Shown here: in pieces, positions 10,626 to 21,463 of the stretch | How positions within the stretch are numbered: position 1 is the first letter of the stretch | How the letters are laid out: every line of letters begins with the position of its first letter | Assembly: GCA_949825065.1 (NCBI GenBank) | Contig: OX463849.1 | Span: 41,599,234 to 41,663,233 of the forward strand | Reading direction: 5' to 3' | Length of the DNA stretch: 64,000 nt | Source: Odontocerum albicorne | Lineage: Eukaryota > Arthropoda > Insecta > Trichoptera > Odontoceridae | Position numbers and translations under genes: made by a program | The notes under the pieces: model-generated | What the model was told of the DNA's origin: nothing | The model's input: only the letters and a program-made list of their open reading frames with translations | The model's database searches: none

Positions 10626-10639
10626 TAACTAAATAAATA

Positions 10640-11120
10640 TCAAAATCTGCTAAGATAATGATCCACAATAGTATTTTACTGCTAACTTTGATATATGGGA
10701 GTGAATTGTGGACGTGGAAATGACTGATAAGAACCGAATAAATACTGTAGAAGTGCGTGAACGAAGAAGAATACATGGAATGGATGTCTATCATAGAATA
10801 ATTAAGGCTGATGTATTGAATAAAATGAAGCAGAGCACTCTGAGATGGTTTGGGCACGTGGAACGAAGCAATGGAGTATAACTAACAAAGCAAATATAAA
10901 GTGCAGATGTCAGTCAAAGGCAAGTAAGAGCAAGGAAAGTATGTAACATAAGTGAATGATGTTTTGAAAAAGGAAACGTAGAAAGTCAAAGAAATTGTAT
11001 GAGAAGGTGCATGGATGTGGAATAGTCTTAAGGATGCATATCGAGATAGGAAAGTCTGGCGCCCTATCGTCTCTACCTATCACAACAGGGAAATGGTGTG
11101 ATGGTATGTATTTATGTATG
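10640..11120 (+). pseudogene. LINE family B remnant, one of the best kept
   Basis: Long plus-strand copy with LRWFGHVERS at about 10840-10869. It continues through the aggcaagtaagagcaaggaa segment and the gaaacgtagaaagtcaaaga (RNVESQR-like) segment. It ends with cgagataggaaagtctggcg and ccctatcgtctctacctatc. Single-base indels break the frame. Confidence 0.65.
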
Positions 11121-11960
11121 TAGATTCTTATTTTGTATCATATTACTCATTATTAAAGATGTTCCGATATTGTTCAGCTTCGAAATGAAATATAAGAATC
11201 AATAAATATGTTTATTTTTAAAAATAAAACGTCCTAAATGTGTATTACTCTGTTATTCCCCACCAAACGTGGCATCAAGGCTCCTCCCTCCTCAAATAGA
11301 TCGTGTATCGATGTTTTTTCACTTCAATTTTCCACCATTTACAGCCGATCTTGACTCGTCCATCCAATAATAACGCGGACACGATGGCCCGTTACACATA
11401 TTTTCAAAGGCTTTTTGTACATTTTCAATAATCGGATTTCCATTCACGAATCGAAATATTCACGTTGAAACCTGACAAAGAATTCAATCTGGTCGATTTT
11501 TTTCCAGATTAAATCTGTTATTGTCATAAAAATGGCGTCCGATTCATCCATTTGGAGGCAGATCGTATTTTTTGGTAAACACACAAAAGATGTGGATGGA
11601 TGGATGGATGGATACGTTTCGATGACTGACTGATGTGACGAAATCTCCAAATGGAAGGTCGAAGGTGATTACCAATCAGAAATTGACAGTGACGACTTGT
11701 AATACATGTTTTGGAAGAATACAAACGTAATTGTGTTTGGAATTAACGTTGTACCAAATGCGCATTATCATTCGTACTTAATAGCAAGTGTTGGAGTGGT
11801 ACAAGGATATAATATTAAGGACCTGTTTTGACGAACTAGGAAACGTTTTAAGGACAAATTTACGAGTATTTAACAACACGACTTTGTTAAGAACATCTTT
11901 TCTGTGAAGGTTTTTGAGTTTTTAAATACATATTTAAATACACTTACAATGTAAAACCTA
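11121..11960. other. No gene; small (GGAT)n microsatellite at 11593-11612
   Basis: AT-rich flanks around a moderately GC-rich block at about 11270-11420 and 11520-11660. A ggat repeat lies at 11593-11612. No coding motif. Confidence 0.4.
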
Positions 11961-11984
11961 AATTAACAAAATAGTTACCTAAAT

Positions 11985-12200
11985 CGATTACATATATACG
12001 TACTATCACACCATTTATCTCTCGAGGTAGACAGAGAGGCCGGAATGCCAGAGTTGCCTATCTCGACACACAGTATTCGCCTCCTCAAAGAAAGCATAAA
12101 CTTCAATTTAACCAACATCATTATATAATAATCATATGTTACAGTTACATTGAAAAGTCTTTTCATCAATTTCGATACGTTCTTTTTCAATACTGGCCCT
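11985..12200 (-). pseudogene. LINE family B 3' end
   Basis: The complement of cactatcacaccatttatct-type sequence (near 12003) and of gccagagttgcctatctcga (12047-12066) gives the family B terminus in reverse. Only the last 150-200 bp remain. Confidence 0.5.
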
Positions 12201-12234
12201 ATGAAGGGAGTAAATCCTTTTGTTCATTGCTACC

Positions 12235-12450
12235 TGTTGTAATCCTCTATTGGCCGTGTGAGGTCCTGTCCCTCGTCAACATTGAGGACCTCCCGACACC
12301 ACGAGACAGCTGGCGATGGCGACCGCCTAATGGACGGGCGCGCGGCTCCTATGGGATAATCGGAGGTGACAACGGTTGTTGATTAGCCGGACCATGTAAT
12401 CATCACTTTACTGTTACGACTCCTTATATCTTCGGAGAACATTCCTCTTC
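12235..12450. other. GC-rich island, not repeated
   Basis: Contains ggcgatggcgaccgcctaat, ggacgggcgcgcggctccta and gacaacggttgttgattagc. Composition contrasts sharply with its surroundings. No long open frame or repeat match in the window. Candidate conserved or regulatory DNA. Confidence 0.35.
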
Positions 12451-12741
12451 TACTGTGGAAATAGTTTAAAAGGGTTTGATGTTTCGAAAATTTTATGTTC
12501 ATCTTTTGATACACTGAAAATTAGTTTTATAGCTATTAAATTGCCAAGGGGCAATCTCTTCCATCTAACTTAACAATTATTTTACAAAGTAGTCGGACGC
12601 TATGGTCAGTCAAAGATGACGTGAAAAGCTTTCAGATGTTTAAAAAATAGAATAATCGTAAATTAATGTTTAAACCTAATGGGTTTATTGGATTGCGAAA
12701 GTGTTATGAAGTCAATTAATTATAATTGGCGTTTTGAAGTA

Positions 12742-12922
12742 CAGTATTCTCTCGATTATCTGGGGTCACATTAACCAAGTTGTGGATTAACTCAGGCAAA
12801 AAAAAACGTTTTTTATAACATTTCGATTTTTTTCTGCCTCTGTTAATAAAATCGATTTTTTTCTGCCCCGGTTAATCCGCAATCTCCGGTTATTGCGACG
12901 CCGAATAATTGATAGTATTCTG
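12742..12922. mobile_element. pogo/Tigger-like MITE
   Basis: Left end CAGTATTCTCTCGATTATCT. Right end in reverse complement CAGAATACTATCAATTATTC. Left flank is TA; right flank is TT rather than TA. The CAGT...CTCGATTATC style terminus is typical of pogo/Tigger elements. The interior has an imperfect duplication of cgatttttttctgcc. At 181 bp it cannot code for a transposase. A small SINE-1 fragment lies upstream at about 12540-12572. Confidence 0.5.
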
Positions 12923-13319
12923 TTTATCATTATTATGTGACATATTGGTAGAAAGGCGACCGATTATTGTTTAGTTAGATATATTAATTCCCTCCATATT
13001 ACATCGTCGCTATTCTTTTACCGCTCGCATGTTTTTTTTTTTAATTTTAACATTAAAGAATTTTGTATTTTTTTTTTGTATTTCAATCTAATTGAATACA
13101 ACACAACATGGTGGCTTCTTTGAAGTTTGACCATTTTTAACGAGCAACTTGTAATGCTATGACGCTGTAGAGGCAAATAAAGATAACAGATATTCACTTT
13201 TTTCTGCCACGTCCATACGCGTATAATTGCAAATTTTTTAGACTTTCGTCCCTCATTCAGAATTTAATATATTTGACAACTATTGTAACATAAAAGGTCT
13301 GAATATAAATAAAATAGTA

Positions 13320-13470
13320 GACTCGGACACTTTGTCACGCGGTTCAGGGTTCGATTTCCATCAATCTGATAATTACAGGCCTCGAACATATTTTTTGTTG
13401 GTGTAAGAGATTGCCACATAGAAATAAACTCACCAGGTTATACGGTATACAATGAAAGCGTAATACAAAT
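13320..13470 (+). mobile_element. SINE-1 copy, forward
   Basis: Decayed head with cagggttcgatttccatc at about 13346-13363. The 3' end is tgttggtgtaagagattgcc followed by atagaaataaactcaccagg and a short tail. Confidence 0.65.
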
Positions 13471-13589
13471 CGTATGAAAATCGAAATAATTCGTTTTATT
13501 GATTAGTAACGAAATATTCCCGTTATTTATACTCGATAAGGATAGCTATGGCTTCGGTCATATCTATTCTTTCAAAAAGAGAAAAAAAA

Positions 13590-13930
13590 ACATGTCGGAG
13601 TGCTCCGATATTCTCACTTCGGTGTACCATCGGTTCCAATACAGCGGTGTGGCTGGTGAGTGTTTTTGTTTAACCTGGTGAGTTTATTGCCATATGGCAA
13701 TCTCTTCCAACCAACCAGAAAGATGTTTTTATAGGCCCTAAGTGTTAACCAGACTAGAATCCTATTTAAAAAAATCTGGGTTCCAGCGGGGATCGAACCC
13801 GCAACCTCCGAGTTTGCTGGCATGCAACGGCTCACTCACTTTAAAAAAAACTCCACGGCACAGCTTTGCTTTCCAATTGAATTGACGTTGGAATGGCGAG
13901 GGGATCCTTAACTACGATGCCGTGCAACGA
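13590..13930 (+). mobile_element. LINE family D 3' UTR, interrupted by a SINE
   Basis: Segments 13590-13670 and 13822-13930 match, in reverse, the continuous block 14910-15140: cggagtgctccgatattctc, ccaatacagcggtgt, cgttggaatggcgaggggat. The gap between them is exactly a reversed SINE-1. The family also includes 39985-40400, where a coding tail is still readable. Confidence 0.6.
13672..13820 (-). mobile_element. SINE-1 inserted into LINE family D
   Basis: Well-preserved reversed copy: ggtgagtttattgccatatg, aatctcttccaaccaaccag and gggatcgaacccgcaacctc. It splits a repeat that is uninterrupted 1.2 kb downstream, so it is younger than that repeat. Confidence 0.8.
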
Positions 13931-14905
13931 ACGACTCGTGCTGTATTTTTTATTTATTTTCGTTCACAAACATGTGTCCCTTCATTAATTCCTTACTTAA
14001 TCATGTAAATGTTTACTTCAAAATCAATCTCAACAGCAATCGTCACCGAATCAACAGACAATCAGTTACCCTCAATATGGTGACCGAATGAGTGAGCGAG
14101 TATCCATAACAGGCCGATCGGCTCTCTCGACCGCTATTATGTCGGCCGCTAATTACTGCCGAGAGATAAATCTCGGCCATTTATTACACTTTTACATTCC
14201 CTCGCCTACCCCAATAAATTATTCAGAGATTTCCTCCCATTCCTGGCACGTTTTCGGCTTGGAGATTAGTGAGACACTCTCTCTTTACCTCTTTACGTGA
14301 GTCACTCTAGTTCAGAGCTTAATCAACTCTAACTCGATTGATAACTATTCAATGTTATGGTTTATTATTATTTTTTAGTTTGAAATTACTTTACATATCC
14401 ACAAGTTTTCGGCATTAACAAGTTCGAGTACGTATGAATAGACCAAACCAGACCAGATAATCCTATAATAAGGTTTTCTGAATGTTAACGTCCCACGGAT
14501 TTCGTCTTTTATGTCAGTGATTTCGTCCCACGGGTTTCGTCTTTGTATGTGTGTGTGTGTTCGTGCGTGCGTTCATGCGTGCGTGTGTGTGTGTGTGGAG
14601 GGTTTATCTATGTAGACTTTGAGGAAGGATTTGAGTAGTTGTCTTCAGTTTATTTTATATATGGATGCCCTCTCTACCCCAGGTACGTTTCCAAAATTAT
14701 CCCGAGATATTATTGGCGAACATATCCTAAAGGATGAATTGACATGTCAGCGGTCAGTTAAAATCTGATCCCTCTAGCTTCAGTAACATAGTATATGAAA
14801 AAGGGCTGTTCGAAGATGTGGTGTTTCATAATATTCTTAAATGTTAAAATATGAATATTGCGCGATTATAAACTTGATTTTGGACCTTAATGGAACATTG
14901 TTGCG
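13931..14905. other. No gene; GC island 14085-14245 and (TG)n microsatellite 14543-14598
   Basis: The island holds gtatccataacaggccgatc and tcggccgctaattactgccg. A direct repeat gtcccacgg(a/g)tttcgtctt occurs twice near 14490-14550, immediately before the TG-rich microsatellite. Confidence 0.4.
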
Positions 14906-14909
14906 TTGG

Positions 14910-15140
14910 ATCATGTAGTCAAGGATTCCCTCGCCATTCCAACATCTTGCTATTGGATCTTCTGTGAGAGAACAGCCCTATCCTAGACGTACACTCCCTG
15001 AAAGTTGGCTCGTCCAGTTGTAAAGCGTTGTTCTACCGTGGAGTTTGTTTCAAGTGAATGAGTTGTTGCTCATCAGTAAACTCACCGGCCACTCCATTGT
15101 ACTGGATCTGATAATACATCGGAGTGAGACAATCGGAGCA
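14910..15140 (-). mobile_element. LINE family D 3' region, uninterrupted copy
   Basis: Shares atgtagtcaaggattccctc and tcttctgtgagagaacagcc with 39985-40400, and further sequence with 13590-13930. It is the reference for the empty SINE site. Confidence 0.55.
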
Positions 15141-15339
15141 CATCGGTATTTTAAGTGCCATTATGGATAGGATGGGGAAAAGTGAAGCATTACATATATA
15201 GATCGCGATATTTTTCTGACGGCCTACAGGAAAATAACAGAATTTTTCCGATGCGTTTAAATAGGATCCTATTCACTCCTTTGTTAGGTCCGTCCATCTT
15301 ACAAGACACCTTCATCTTGCTCGTTTAGCCTCTACTGTT

Positions 15340-16075
15340 TTTTTATTTATTTTTATTAAACAAAGTAATATATTGTACAAATATTTGTCCAGGCTATACC
15401 TATATACACATTTATTACTTAACCAATCTTAATTATATGTTATAATTTATGAACTTACTTAATCCTATTTTCCTACATGTCATATTATTTTTATTTTTTA
15501 CAATCTTAATATATGATTTCTTAGAAATAATTAACACCTACGTACTACTTATAACTAGATAACAATTCTTACACTAATTATTTAGCAAAAACAAGTCCAC
15601 TCGTTCAGGCTACTTGTATTCCATCACACTCACTCAGACCTTGGTCGTCCCAGCTAATACTATAAGTGGACTAGTCAAGCAACAGATAATGCTTCGGAAG
15701 CTTGTGCTTATAACGGAAGGGTAGGTCGGATTTACTCTCGTAAGCCCCCAGGGCAGCGACTAAGGGATTGCTGTGATTTTGTTGACTTTTATAGAACTTC
15801 ACGGTCCAAGCGAGGATGTGGTGTTGTAGGGTTTCTTCTCGCTGTTCGGCGTGAAGTCGGGTAAGGTTTGTTCTGGGATGGGTGTTAAAAGATATCTTGG
15901 ATGCCTTGTTCTGCACTCTCTGGAGTTTCAGGTGATCCGTGTTGCTCACACTACCCCAAATGGGTGCAGCATAGGTCAAGATAGGACGAATAAGGGTTTT
16001 ATAGAAGAGGAGTTTATTTTTGGGTGAAAGGAAGAGCCTCAACTGTCCTTGTCCAAACTTTCATTATTTTTTCTG
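15340..16075 (-). pseudogene. Jockey-like LINE, reverse transcriptase C-terminal region
   Basis: An open frame on the minus strand (15671-16042, 123 residues) reads SPKNKLLFYKTLIRPILTYA, then APIWGSVSN, then HLKLQRVQNKASKISFNTHP. K-LLFYKTLIRPILTYA-P-WG with LQ-VQNK is the thumb/C-terminal region of Jockey-clade polymerases, downstream of the catalytic core. A 3' UTR of about 330 bp follows, ending in a (tttat)n-like terminus at 15340-15365 on this strand. The copy is 5'-truncated, with frame loss just upstream of 16042. No active site is present. Confidence 0.75.
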
Positions 16076-17485
16076 ACAACGTTTTTAAAGTATGTAAAGA
16101 ATTTTTTTCCTACGTGTTGTCGGAAGTTTTTTGATAATGTCTAAATTTTGGACATTTACCATACTTGCATATAATAGACATTGGTGCGCTTTGCTATCCA
16201 TGGGATACGAAGCAGCCATCCCCAATACCACATTTCGAATTTCAATTAATAAAATCATATATTATGGTACTCGAAACTTTTATAAATAATAAAAAAAAAA
16301 TTATTTATCAAGAGTTCGACTAGTAACAATACTCACACGCGCTAGTATTAAAAAGCGATTGATGGGGGCGAAGGCAATATAGTCTCCAGGCCACGCTTTT
16401 CAACATGTGATCACCAATTCGAGTAAAAAACCCTTTAAGAAGAGTCTGCTCTCTAAACCACGCTGTGTAAATTATCCCTTTATTATTTTATGTTGAAATG
16501 AATACCATACGAATGAAAATCTTTATGAATTTGTATGATTTTATTATTATAGCTTACAGCATACCTTTATCAATAATAAGAGTTGTATTGATTCGTGCGC
16601 CGACTTATTCATGTATACAGGAGCAAGATTGAAGCACTTATCAAAAGACATAAAGTAAACATTGTAAAAAACATAAAAATTATTCCGTGCTAACACCCAT
16701 CGGCTCGGGCCGGGCTTCTAAAAGCCACTTAACCCTTTTACCTGTCCTGTACCCCATATTGGAGTATTTCCGTTTCGAAACTCGATCCTGATTCAAGAGG
16801 ATGTCTTTATTATTTTACAAAGTTAATTTCACATAAAATATATCCTTGCTATATTTTATAAAGATTTTATAGTTACTTATGTTAATCACATTTGTGATTA
16901 TTTTGCTTTTGATACAATGTAAAAATGAATCGCAATTATTATTTTAATTAATTTAGTTTTAATAGAAAAGCGAACGATATAGTACAATTACATAACAATA
17001 CAAAAAGCCTCCATTTTAGGCAAATTTATTTACCTTTTCCGCGTTGCATAAATAAAAATGTCTAATTGTAATCTTGGGGGGGCTTTGGCTTATCCTAAGA
17101 TGCTCCAAGGGGGCGTTGGTAAAAAAGTTGAATCTCTGCACTTGACTATTTGCATAAATAATGCAGCCTGTAATGTTTTTGAGCAGATATTATACATATA
17201 TCCAAAAAGTCAACTGGGAATTAAAAAATTACATAATGTGTCGAATTTTTCTTTTTTTTCAGTACTTATATTCGCATAGAGAAACCACCTATGAAAATTG
17301 TTCGAAATTACCCATGGAATAATGTTTCACCTGTATAACACTATTTATGCTAGGTGACTTTTGTGACACTCTGTATATTATTACTACGTAATAATCATTA
17401 AGAATAATAAATGTAATGGAACTGATCATGAAAAACCCCAAGACACTTTTATTGACCTCTAATTATTTTAACTAAATTTTGCTGT
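16076..17485. other. No gene; possible hAT scrap near 17060-17130
   Basis: AT-rich. The segment cttgggggggctttggctta through gggggcgttggtaaaaaagt resembles a degraded hAT end, but no partner end is visible. Nothing else recognised. Confidence 0.3.
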
Positions 17486-17489
17486 TTTA

Positions 17490-17926
17490 GCGGAATGCTT
17501 CTTGTCTGAAGAGATGATGATAGTAGTTGTTGGTAAATAAATAAAATACGTCAATTAGCAATGCGGAAGGTGAGAGTGAATGAATGTTTTATTTATCGGT
17601 ATGTGGGTATTTATACAATACATTTCAGAATGGGCGCGGGAGTGCGCCCGCGATATATTTTTATCTCGCTTCTGTGCATGCAGAAATGGTTAATTGAAGT
17701 ATTGCAGACATCGCAAATAGTATTGTGGGTAAACAATTTGTTTACGGGATCGGCGAGACAGCGTGATGCGTTCTCTTTCTACTGTGGAATGTATCGTAAA
17801 TAGTATTGTGGGTAAACAATTTGTTTACGGAAACGGCGAGATGTCCGGCCGCGTCAATGTTTTGGTACGTGACCTTCGGACATATCCAAAGGTCGTTTCG
17901 TCGGTCGTTGACCGTATGTGTTGACA
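17490..17926 (-). mobile_element. Candidate solo LTR, copy 1
   Basis: Reverse-complement homologue of 62849-63258. On the minus strand it shares catacggtcaacgaccgacg, gagaacgcatcacgc with gtctcgcc, and tatcgcgggcgcactcccgc. It then has a TATA-box-like tataaatacc followed by aataaaacatt, the layout expected of an LTR promoter and poly-A signal. One end is tgtcaacac on the minus strand (at 17926). The other boundary and a short target duplication could not be fixed. No internal retroviral-type genes adjoin it. Confidence 0.5.
17717..17835. repeat. Direct repeat inside the LTR (about 38 bp x 2)
   Basis: aatagtattgtgggtaaaca and the following tttgtttacgg occur at about 17716 and again about 80 bp later, each containing the inverted repeat gtaaac/gtttac. 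The copy at 62.9 kb lacks this duplication. Confidence 0.7.
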
Positions 17927-18260
17927 ATATTCAGCGACGACCGTGGTTCCTACACTGTGTCAGATCCCCGTGACGTTGACTAGAATTTGGAAAAAATAAT
18001 CCCTTTACTGTGCCAACTATTATCTCCTTTCCGTCTATTGGACTATTATTGATAGGTGGGACTTCATCGATCGTGTTTGAAATGGTCCAGGCTGTCGGTC
18101 TCATGGTGGCGTGGTGTCTAATATAATATATTAATTCCCGGGAGAATTGGAGGAGATCCATGAAGATACTCATGAATTTTATGTGTTTAATTAATTAATT
18201 CACTAATTATAATCAGCCCGATAATGATCTTATTAACTCACTAATTATAATTAGCCCCAT
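17927..18260. other. No gene seen
   Basis: Flank between the LTR and a minisatellite. It ends in a small duplication of cactaattataat that leads into the array. Confidence 0.4.
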
Positions 18261-18778
18261 GGATCAGGAATATAATAATTATAGATATGAAACTTGCATA
18301 TCCGGATCAGGAATATAATAATTATAGATATGAAACTTGCATTTCCGGATCAGGAATATAATAATTATAGATATGAAACTTGCATATCCGGATCAGGAAT
18401 ATAATAATTATAGATATGAAACTTGCATATCCGGATCAGGAATATAATAATTATAGATATGAAACTTGCATATCCGGATCAGGAATATAATAATTATAGA
18501 TATGAAACTTGCATATCCGGATCAGGAATATAATAATTATAGATATGAAACTTGCATATCCGGATCAGGAATATAATAATTATAGATATGAAACTTGCAT
18601 ATCCGGATCAGGAATATAATAATTATAGATATGAAACTTGCATATCCGGATCAGGAATATAATAATTATAGATATGAAACTTGCATATCCGGATCAGGAA
18701 TATAATAATTATAGATATGAAACTTGCATATCCGGATCAGGAATATAATAATTATAGATATGAAACTTGCATATCCGA
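18261..18778 (+). repeat. Minisatellite, 43-bp unit x 12
   Basis: Unit begins ggatcaggaatataataatt and ends aacttgcatatcc, with strict 43-bp spacing through 518 bp. Only one clear substitution is seen (catttcc in the second unit). Such homogeneity means recent expansion or homogenisation. Confidence 0.95.
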
Positions 18779-19190
18779 CTTTTAGAAAGAAAAAAAAACA
18801 TATAACAGAACGAACAGAATTGAAAAAAAAAGAATTTCTAAAAAATTATTTTACAAAATCAAAGAAGATCTTTAGGTGAAGAACGGAATTATTCCCAAAT
18901 GTGGATAAAGGTCGCGTGCTAAAGACAGAGAATTAAAAAAAAAAACGTTGACAGCGCGACAGACGAACGGACAAGACAGAGAGACAAACACAGACAGACG
19001 GACAGGCGCATTTGTGTCCAGAGATAGGGTGACAAAAGTGACAAATAATCCCCTCGGGAATGGCTGATAAGGGAGGCACGTCGGATAGGGAAACGGGCGG
19101 AATTCCGAGAATCCCAACGTATGCCAAAAGATCGTCTTTATTACAAATTAAGTATACGAGTATGTCTTGCATTGATTTTAAAAATTTGCA
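18779..19190. other. No gene; moderately GC-rich block at about 18955-19110
   Basis: The purine-rich start agaaagaaaaaaaaacatat is followed by a GC-richer block (agacagacggacaggcgcat, gagggaggcacg-like). Open frames across it lack known motifs. Confidence 0.35.
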
Positions 19191-19195
19191 TACCT

Positions 19196-19495
19196 ATATA
19201 CCATCACGCCATTTTTTTTGTTTAGGTAGGTAAAGGGCAGAGCGCCTGACTTTCCTATCTCGACACACGTCATTCTTCATCGATCGATACACCTTCTCAT
19301 ACAACTGCTACGATTTCTCTGACTTTTTACGTTTCCTTCTTTCGAAATATTATTTACTTGGTTCAAGCATACTTTCCTTGCTCTTTTTTTACCACGTCTT
19401 CCTCTCACATTTGCGCTATATATTTATTTTCTTAGTCTTTCTTCATTCATTCGTGCGTCATTCTCAATCCATCTTAGAAGCTCTTCTATTGGCAG
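19196..19495 (-). pseudogene. LINE family B remnant, first of two tandem copies
   Basis: Reversed copy: complement of agggcagagcgcctgacttt (19227 onward) at the 3' end and of cattctcaatccatctta (LRW-like segment) near 19470. It is directly followed by another copy in the same orientation. Confidence 0.6.
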
Positions 19496-19499
19496 ATAC

Positions 19500-19690
19500 A
19501 TACATGTCATCGCCATTTCCCTCTTGAAATAGTCAGAGAGGGCAGAGCTTCAGACTTTCCTATCTCGACACATATCCTCCGCCTGTTCCACATCTATACA
19601 TCTCATCGTACAACTTCTACGATTTGTCTGACTTTGTTCGTTTCCCTTTTTTTTTTCAAAATAGCATTCACTTGATCGAACCATAATCTA
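19500..19690 (-). pseudogene. LINE family B remnant, second tandem copy
   Basis: Repeats the same 3' portion (complement of agggcagagcttcagacttt, then tcctatctcgacacatatcc). It covers only the last 190 bp, so the pair looks like independent truncated insertions or a duplication. Confidence 0.55.
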
Positions 19691-20405
19691 AAAATAAAAT
19701 TAATTAATTAGCTGGCAAAAGAAGTATAAACATTTCCAACAGAGAATTGATAGAATTTACGGGAACCAAATCACTTTAAGAAACTTATTATTAGGAACAA
19801 AAAATATTATGATTATTTTTGCATTTAAAGCGTGTCCTCGCCGAATAATTCAAATAACTCCGTGTTCATATTCTCTACTCTGTTTATTGGTAGCCCTGCG
19901 TGATTCTACGTTATTCATTTACTTACTTACAACGATATACACATACATTGTTAGAATAGCGTAGTTTTGGATTTTATCTTTATTTTGTACAAAATTACAC
20001 TTCCTTTTTATGAAGTATGAACCAGCACACTAATTCTCATATAATTTTTTTAACCAAATTATCAAAAATATTGTAAAAGGTTTACAAAACATGTATCTAC
20101 GTATATATAATAATATTTTATCATTATTCCACAAATTTATTCCACAAGGTTATTATTATTCCACCAATGTGGTAAAGCTTTTTTATTCTAGTGATTTATC
20201 AAATTATTTATATTTTTTTTTCATCGACGGTTCAATGTACCTTACAAAATTATTTTTTAAAAAGTAATTGGTGCTTTATTAAAAATATTAGAAATATAAT
20301 CTTAAAAAAATAAAGAAAGAACAATTTATAACAATTCGATTAAACCGAAATAAAAAAAACACATCAACATTTTTTTTAAATAATAGATAAATAAGTCATT
20401 ACTAC
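19691..20405. other. No gene seen
   Basis: Very AT-rich, with short tandem ttattattccac-like words at about 20122-20175. Confidence 0.4.
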
Positions 20406-20409
20406 GAGT

Positions 20410-20660
20410 CAAAATTAAAATAAATAAATAAATACAGTTTATTGATAGCAACATATTGTAGTATGTACATAATATATTTAGACACATTTCAAGAACATAT
20501 TAAAAAGAGAATACATTAAAAAACAGAAGCTATCAAAAGGTCTGTTCTCATCTAATAACACCCCCCCCCGGCCATGATACACCCCACCAATATAGGGCGA
20601 GCCCAACCACGGGGACACTAGATATTTTTCAGCCCACACCCACACGTAGAACAAGAAGAT
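20410..20660 (-). mobile_element. CR1/Jockey-like LINE 3' UTR, second copy
   Basis: Matches 2885-3130: tttattgatagcaacat, acagaagctatcaaaaggtc, caccccaccaatatagggcg, ccacggggacac. On the minus strand it ends in an (aataa)-type 3' terminus at about 20410-20440. No coding part remains. Confidence 0.7.
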
Positions 20661-20694
20661 AAAAAAAACACAGAAAATAAATAGATGACAAAAA

Positions 20695-20800
20695 AATACA
20701 TTCAAGAGAGAAGACATTAAAAGGTCCAGGCTCATCCCACAAACATTCCCCCGGCCGAGATACACCCCACCAATGTAGGGCGAGCCCGACCGCTAGGGCA
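20695..20800 (-). mobile_element. CR1/Jockey-like LINE 3' UTR, third partial copy
   Basis: Repeats aaaggtccaggctcatccca and caccccaccaatgtagggcg 40 bp after the preceding copy, diverged from it. Confidence 0.6.
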
Positions 20801-21059
20801 TCGCAATAATATAAAAATATAAAAAAATCACAATTGATGATACGACACTGAGTAATGCCTAGTTAGCTGCCCCATACTTCACCTCAGTGGAATCCAAAAT
20901 AATTTATGATTAAATATTCTAATATGGTGTTCCACAAAATTAAAGTCGAAACCTTTGACAAATTATGGTCAGTCAAACATTCAACTCATCATATACCACC
21001 TATGATTATACTATATTGATGTAGAAATGGGGAACCAATAAGTGATTTAAATCCATCAA

Positions 21060-21265
21060 AAACGTGAAAGTTGTGGGATAGAAATAAATATCAAAAATTA
21101 ATTTCAAAATAGAAAGGTTAAGACTAAGAAAAAGGTATTGCACGAGAAAATGTATGAATATTTTAACGGTGAGAGATTTTGTATCATGATAGAAAAGTCA
21201 AAGATTCTCTCCTCTCTGCCTACCACGACAAGAAAACTATACGGTGGTATCTAGCCTCCACCTTC
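21060..21265 (+). pseudogene. LINE family B 3' end, heavily decayed
   Basis: Contains gcacgagaaaatgtatgaat and tctcctctctgcctaccacg, ending at cgacaagaaaactatacggt. Only the family ending is recognisable. Confidence 0.45.
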
Positions 21266-21463
21266 ATATCACTTTGAATTCATGTATTCAATGATTATTC
21301 TCCGACTGGCAGTGACATCTCGCGACAGAAAATAAAACTAAATATTTTATTACGTTTAATCCCGATTTCAACTATGTAATTAGTGTCAACTAACGAAAAA
21401 AAATCTACAAAATTCAAATAAATATCGCTTCAAAAACATACATTTTTTAATTACTCTTTCGTT

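Noticed and set aside
18261..18778. CRISPR-like array
   Set aside because: Units abut with no spacers and the genome is animal; it is a minisatellite.
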